In this document: positions 63,050 through 64,000 of the stretch, one piece after another
Layout of the letters: every line of letters begins with the position of its first letter
Position numbering within the stretch: position 1 is the first letter of the stretch
DNA from: Sisyra terminalis
Lineage: Eukaryota > Arthropoda > Insecta > Neuroptera > Sisyridae
Reading direction: 5' to 3'
Length of the DNA stretch: 64,000 nt
Assembly: GCA_958496175.1 (NCBI GenBank)
Contig: OY292274.1
Location: 63,188,630-63,252,629, forward strand
Program-made: the position numbers and the translations under genes
Notes under the pieces: model-generated
Databases searched by the model: none
Seen by the model: the letters and a program-made list of their open reading frames with translations, nothing else
What the model was told of the DNA's origin: nothing

Positions 63050-63148
63050 ATGTCGAACCTTAAAAGTTATCGTTCTTGTTTTGTACCATTATGTACGAAT
63101 ACTACAAAAACAACTCCTAACAAAATGTTTTTAAATTGGTTATTATAA
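63050..63148 (+). pseudogene. THAP-domain N-terminal stub
   Basis: ATG at 63050 opens 32 codons: SYRSCFVPLCTNTTKTTPNK resembles the start of THAP zinc fingers (C-x4-C, then a TPNK..F segment), ending in TAA at 63146-63148 soon after MFLNW. The rest of the C2CH finger is absent. The inverted phrases TGTGACGTCGTAATGTTA (62936) and TAACATTATGACGTCACA (63350) flank it. It may be a deleted transposon of the P-element group or a dead THAP gene. Confidence 0.4.
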
Positions 63149-63748
63149 ATATATCAACATCAGGAATATTATCAGACTTTGCTTTTATAAATCCTTTATC
63201 ACACATAGCTAATTGGAATCAACTAACGACTCGTTTTTTAGCAATAAATTTTCAATATTATTGTCTAGTCACGTGTATTAGCTGTAAACGCTGTACTGTT
63301 ATTAAATAGCTATAACACAAAATTAACATTGAGCTAGCCTCCCACGTATAACATTATGACGTCACAACTATGGTGACCACTCATGGCGCGTTTATAGTCA
63401 CGTGATTTTTTTTTAAATTTTATCAATTTTTAATCGTTTATAATTAATTGAAAAAAAATTTTTTTTAAGTTTTTTGCATTAAATATCAATATTATTAATA
63501 ATAAAGTTTGAAAATACATGAAAAAAATCAATAATTTTTTTTTTTTAATTCCCAATTAGAGTAACCAAACAACCAATTTAGAATCCTTTTAAAACTAGTT
63601 TCAGCAAAATAGAAAGTTATAATCATGCGTGGTGTTCGACAGGCTTTAATTAAAAAAAAATGTTTACATATTCAATAACGGTGTATAAACTTAAAGTTTA
63701 TAAACAACAATCAATATTATTGTAGAGTTTTAGATCCTCGATGATGAT

Positions 63749-63881
63749 AAATTGGTAAAAATATTCAGAGGACTAAGATCAAATAATAATCAGTCAAAAC
63801 TATTTGAAACGTCGCGCATGTAATAAATAATTTTGACTGATTATTATTTGATCCTAGTCCTTTGAATATTTTTTCCAATTT
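63749..63881. repeat. Hairpin of ~55-bp arms with GAAACGTCGCGC in its loop
   Basis: AAATTGGTAAAAATATTCAG...AGTCAAAACTATT pairs with AATAATTTTGACTG...AATATTTTTTCCAATTT with about 10% mismatches. The 23-nt loop TGAAACGTCGCG... resembles the 3' part of the hammerhead-like motifs (GAAA then ACGT then C), but no CTGANGA partner is adjacent. Confidence 0.6.
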
Positions 63882-64000
63882 AACAACCAATATGTTTATA
63901 AATTTTATAATTGCAAGCAATACAAAGACTTCGAAGGATATATAAACCAGTTTCAATAATTTACTTTTTTCATTTCAAGAGATTTCCAAATGTGAATTTC

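Noticed and set aside
1..64000. tRNA, rRNA or snRNA genes
   Set aside because: I scanned for cloverleaf-type B-box (GGTTCGAATCC-like) and conserved rRNA segments and saw none, though a covariance search could find what I missed.

Overview
This is a stretch of an AT-rich, intron-containing animal genome, almost certainly an insect. The conserved genes look like insect orthologues, GT-AG introns split every one of them, and the rest is packed with short non-autonomous DNA transposons (hAT, TA-flanked palindromes), a Jockey-type LINE fragment and a solo LTR. I cannot name the species from the sequence.

Layout. (1) 1-5022, plus strand: the last six coding exons of a voltage-gated potassium channel beta subunit (Hyperkinetic-like), with its 5' part off the left edge. 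A GC-rich, coding-like tract runs past its stop codon to about 5461. (2) 5470-19700: no conserved gene; old repeats, MITEs, two large palindromes or inverted pairs, and a hAT fragment. (3) 19725-20507, plus: the 3' exon of an unrecognised lineage gene with a Pro/Tyr/Asn-rich front and a helical back. (4) 20560-24400: palindrome F and three hAT-type elements. (5) 24437-41423, minus: a complete 14-coding-exon gene for the ribosome-biogenesis factor RRP5/PDCD11 (1391 aa). All exon junctions keep the reading frame, and its introns are filled with nested inverted-repeat elements. (6) 45268-49826, plus: two tandem aldo-keto reductase genes (348 and 351 aa) with the same seven-exon structure and the same intron phases. 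(7) 49939-64000: a solo LTR split by a palindrome, a composite hAT element, another palindrome, candidate duplicated exons of an unknown gene, a 5'-truncated Jockey element and a THAP-domain stub.

Functional links. RRP5 is a nucleolar pre-rRNA processing factor, and a CACGTG E-box lies 52 bp upstream of its start codon. Hk and the two reductases share the aldo-keto reductase fold but are not otherwise linked.

The most notable signals are small and non-coding. At 29667-29710 there is a full hammerhead-ribozyme core (CTGAGGA, 6-bp stem II, GAAA, palindromic stem III, C17, complementary stem I) inside a dispersed repeat whose other copies in the window are broken. A second hammerhead-like motif with a 7-bp stem I is at 58-106, and weaker relatives occur elsewhere. 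The window also holds at least eight long palindromic elements of about 0.8-1.2 kb that share short internal modules, several of them nested in one another or in other transposons. Coordinates of splice sites were worked out by hand from the sequence and checked by reading-frame continuity; no database search was run.
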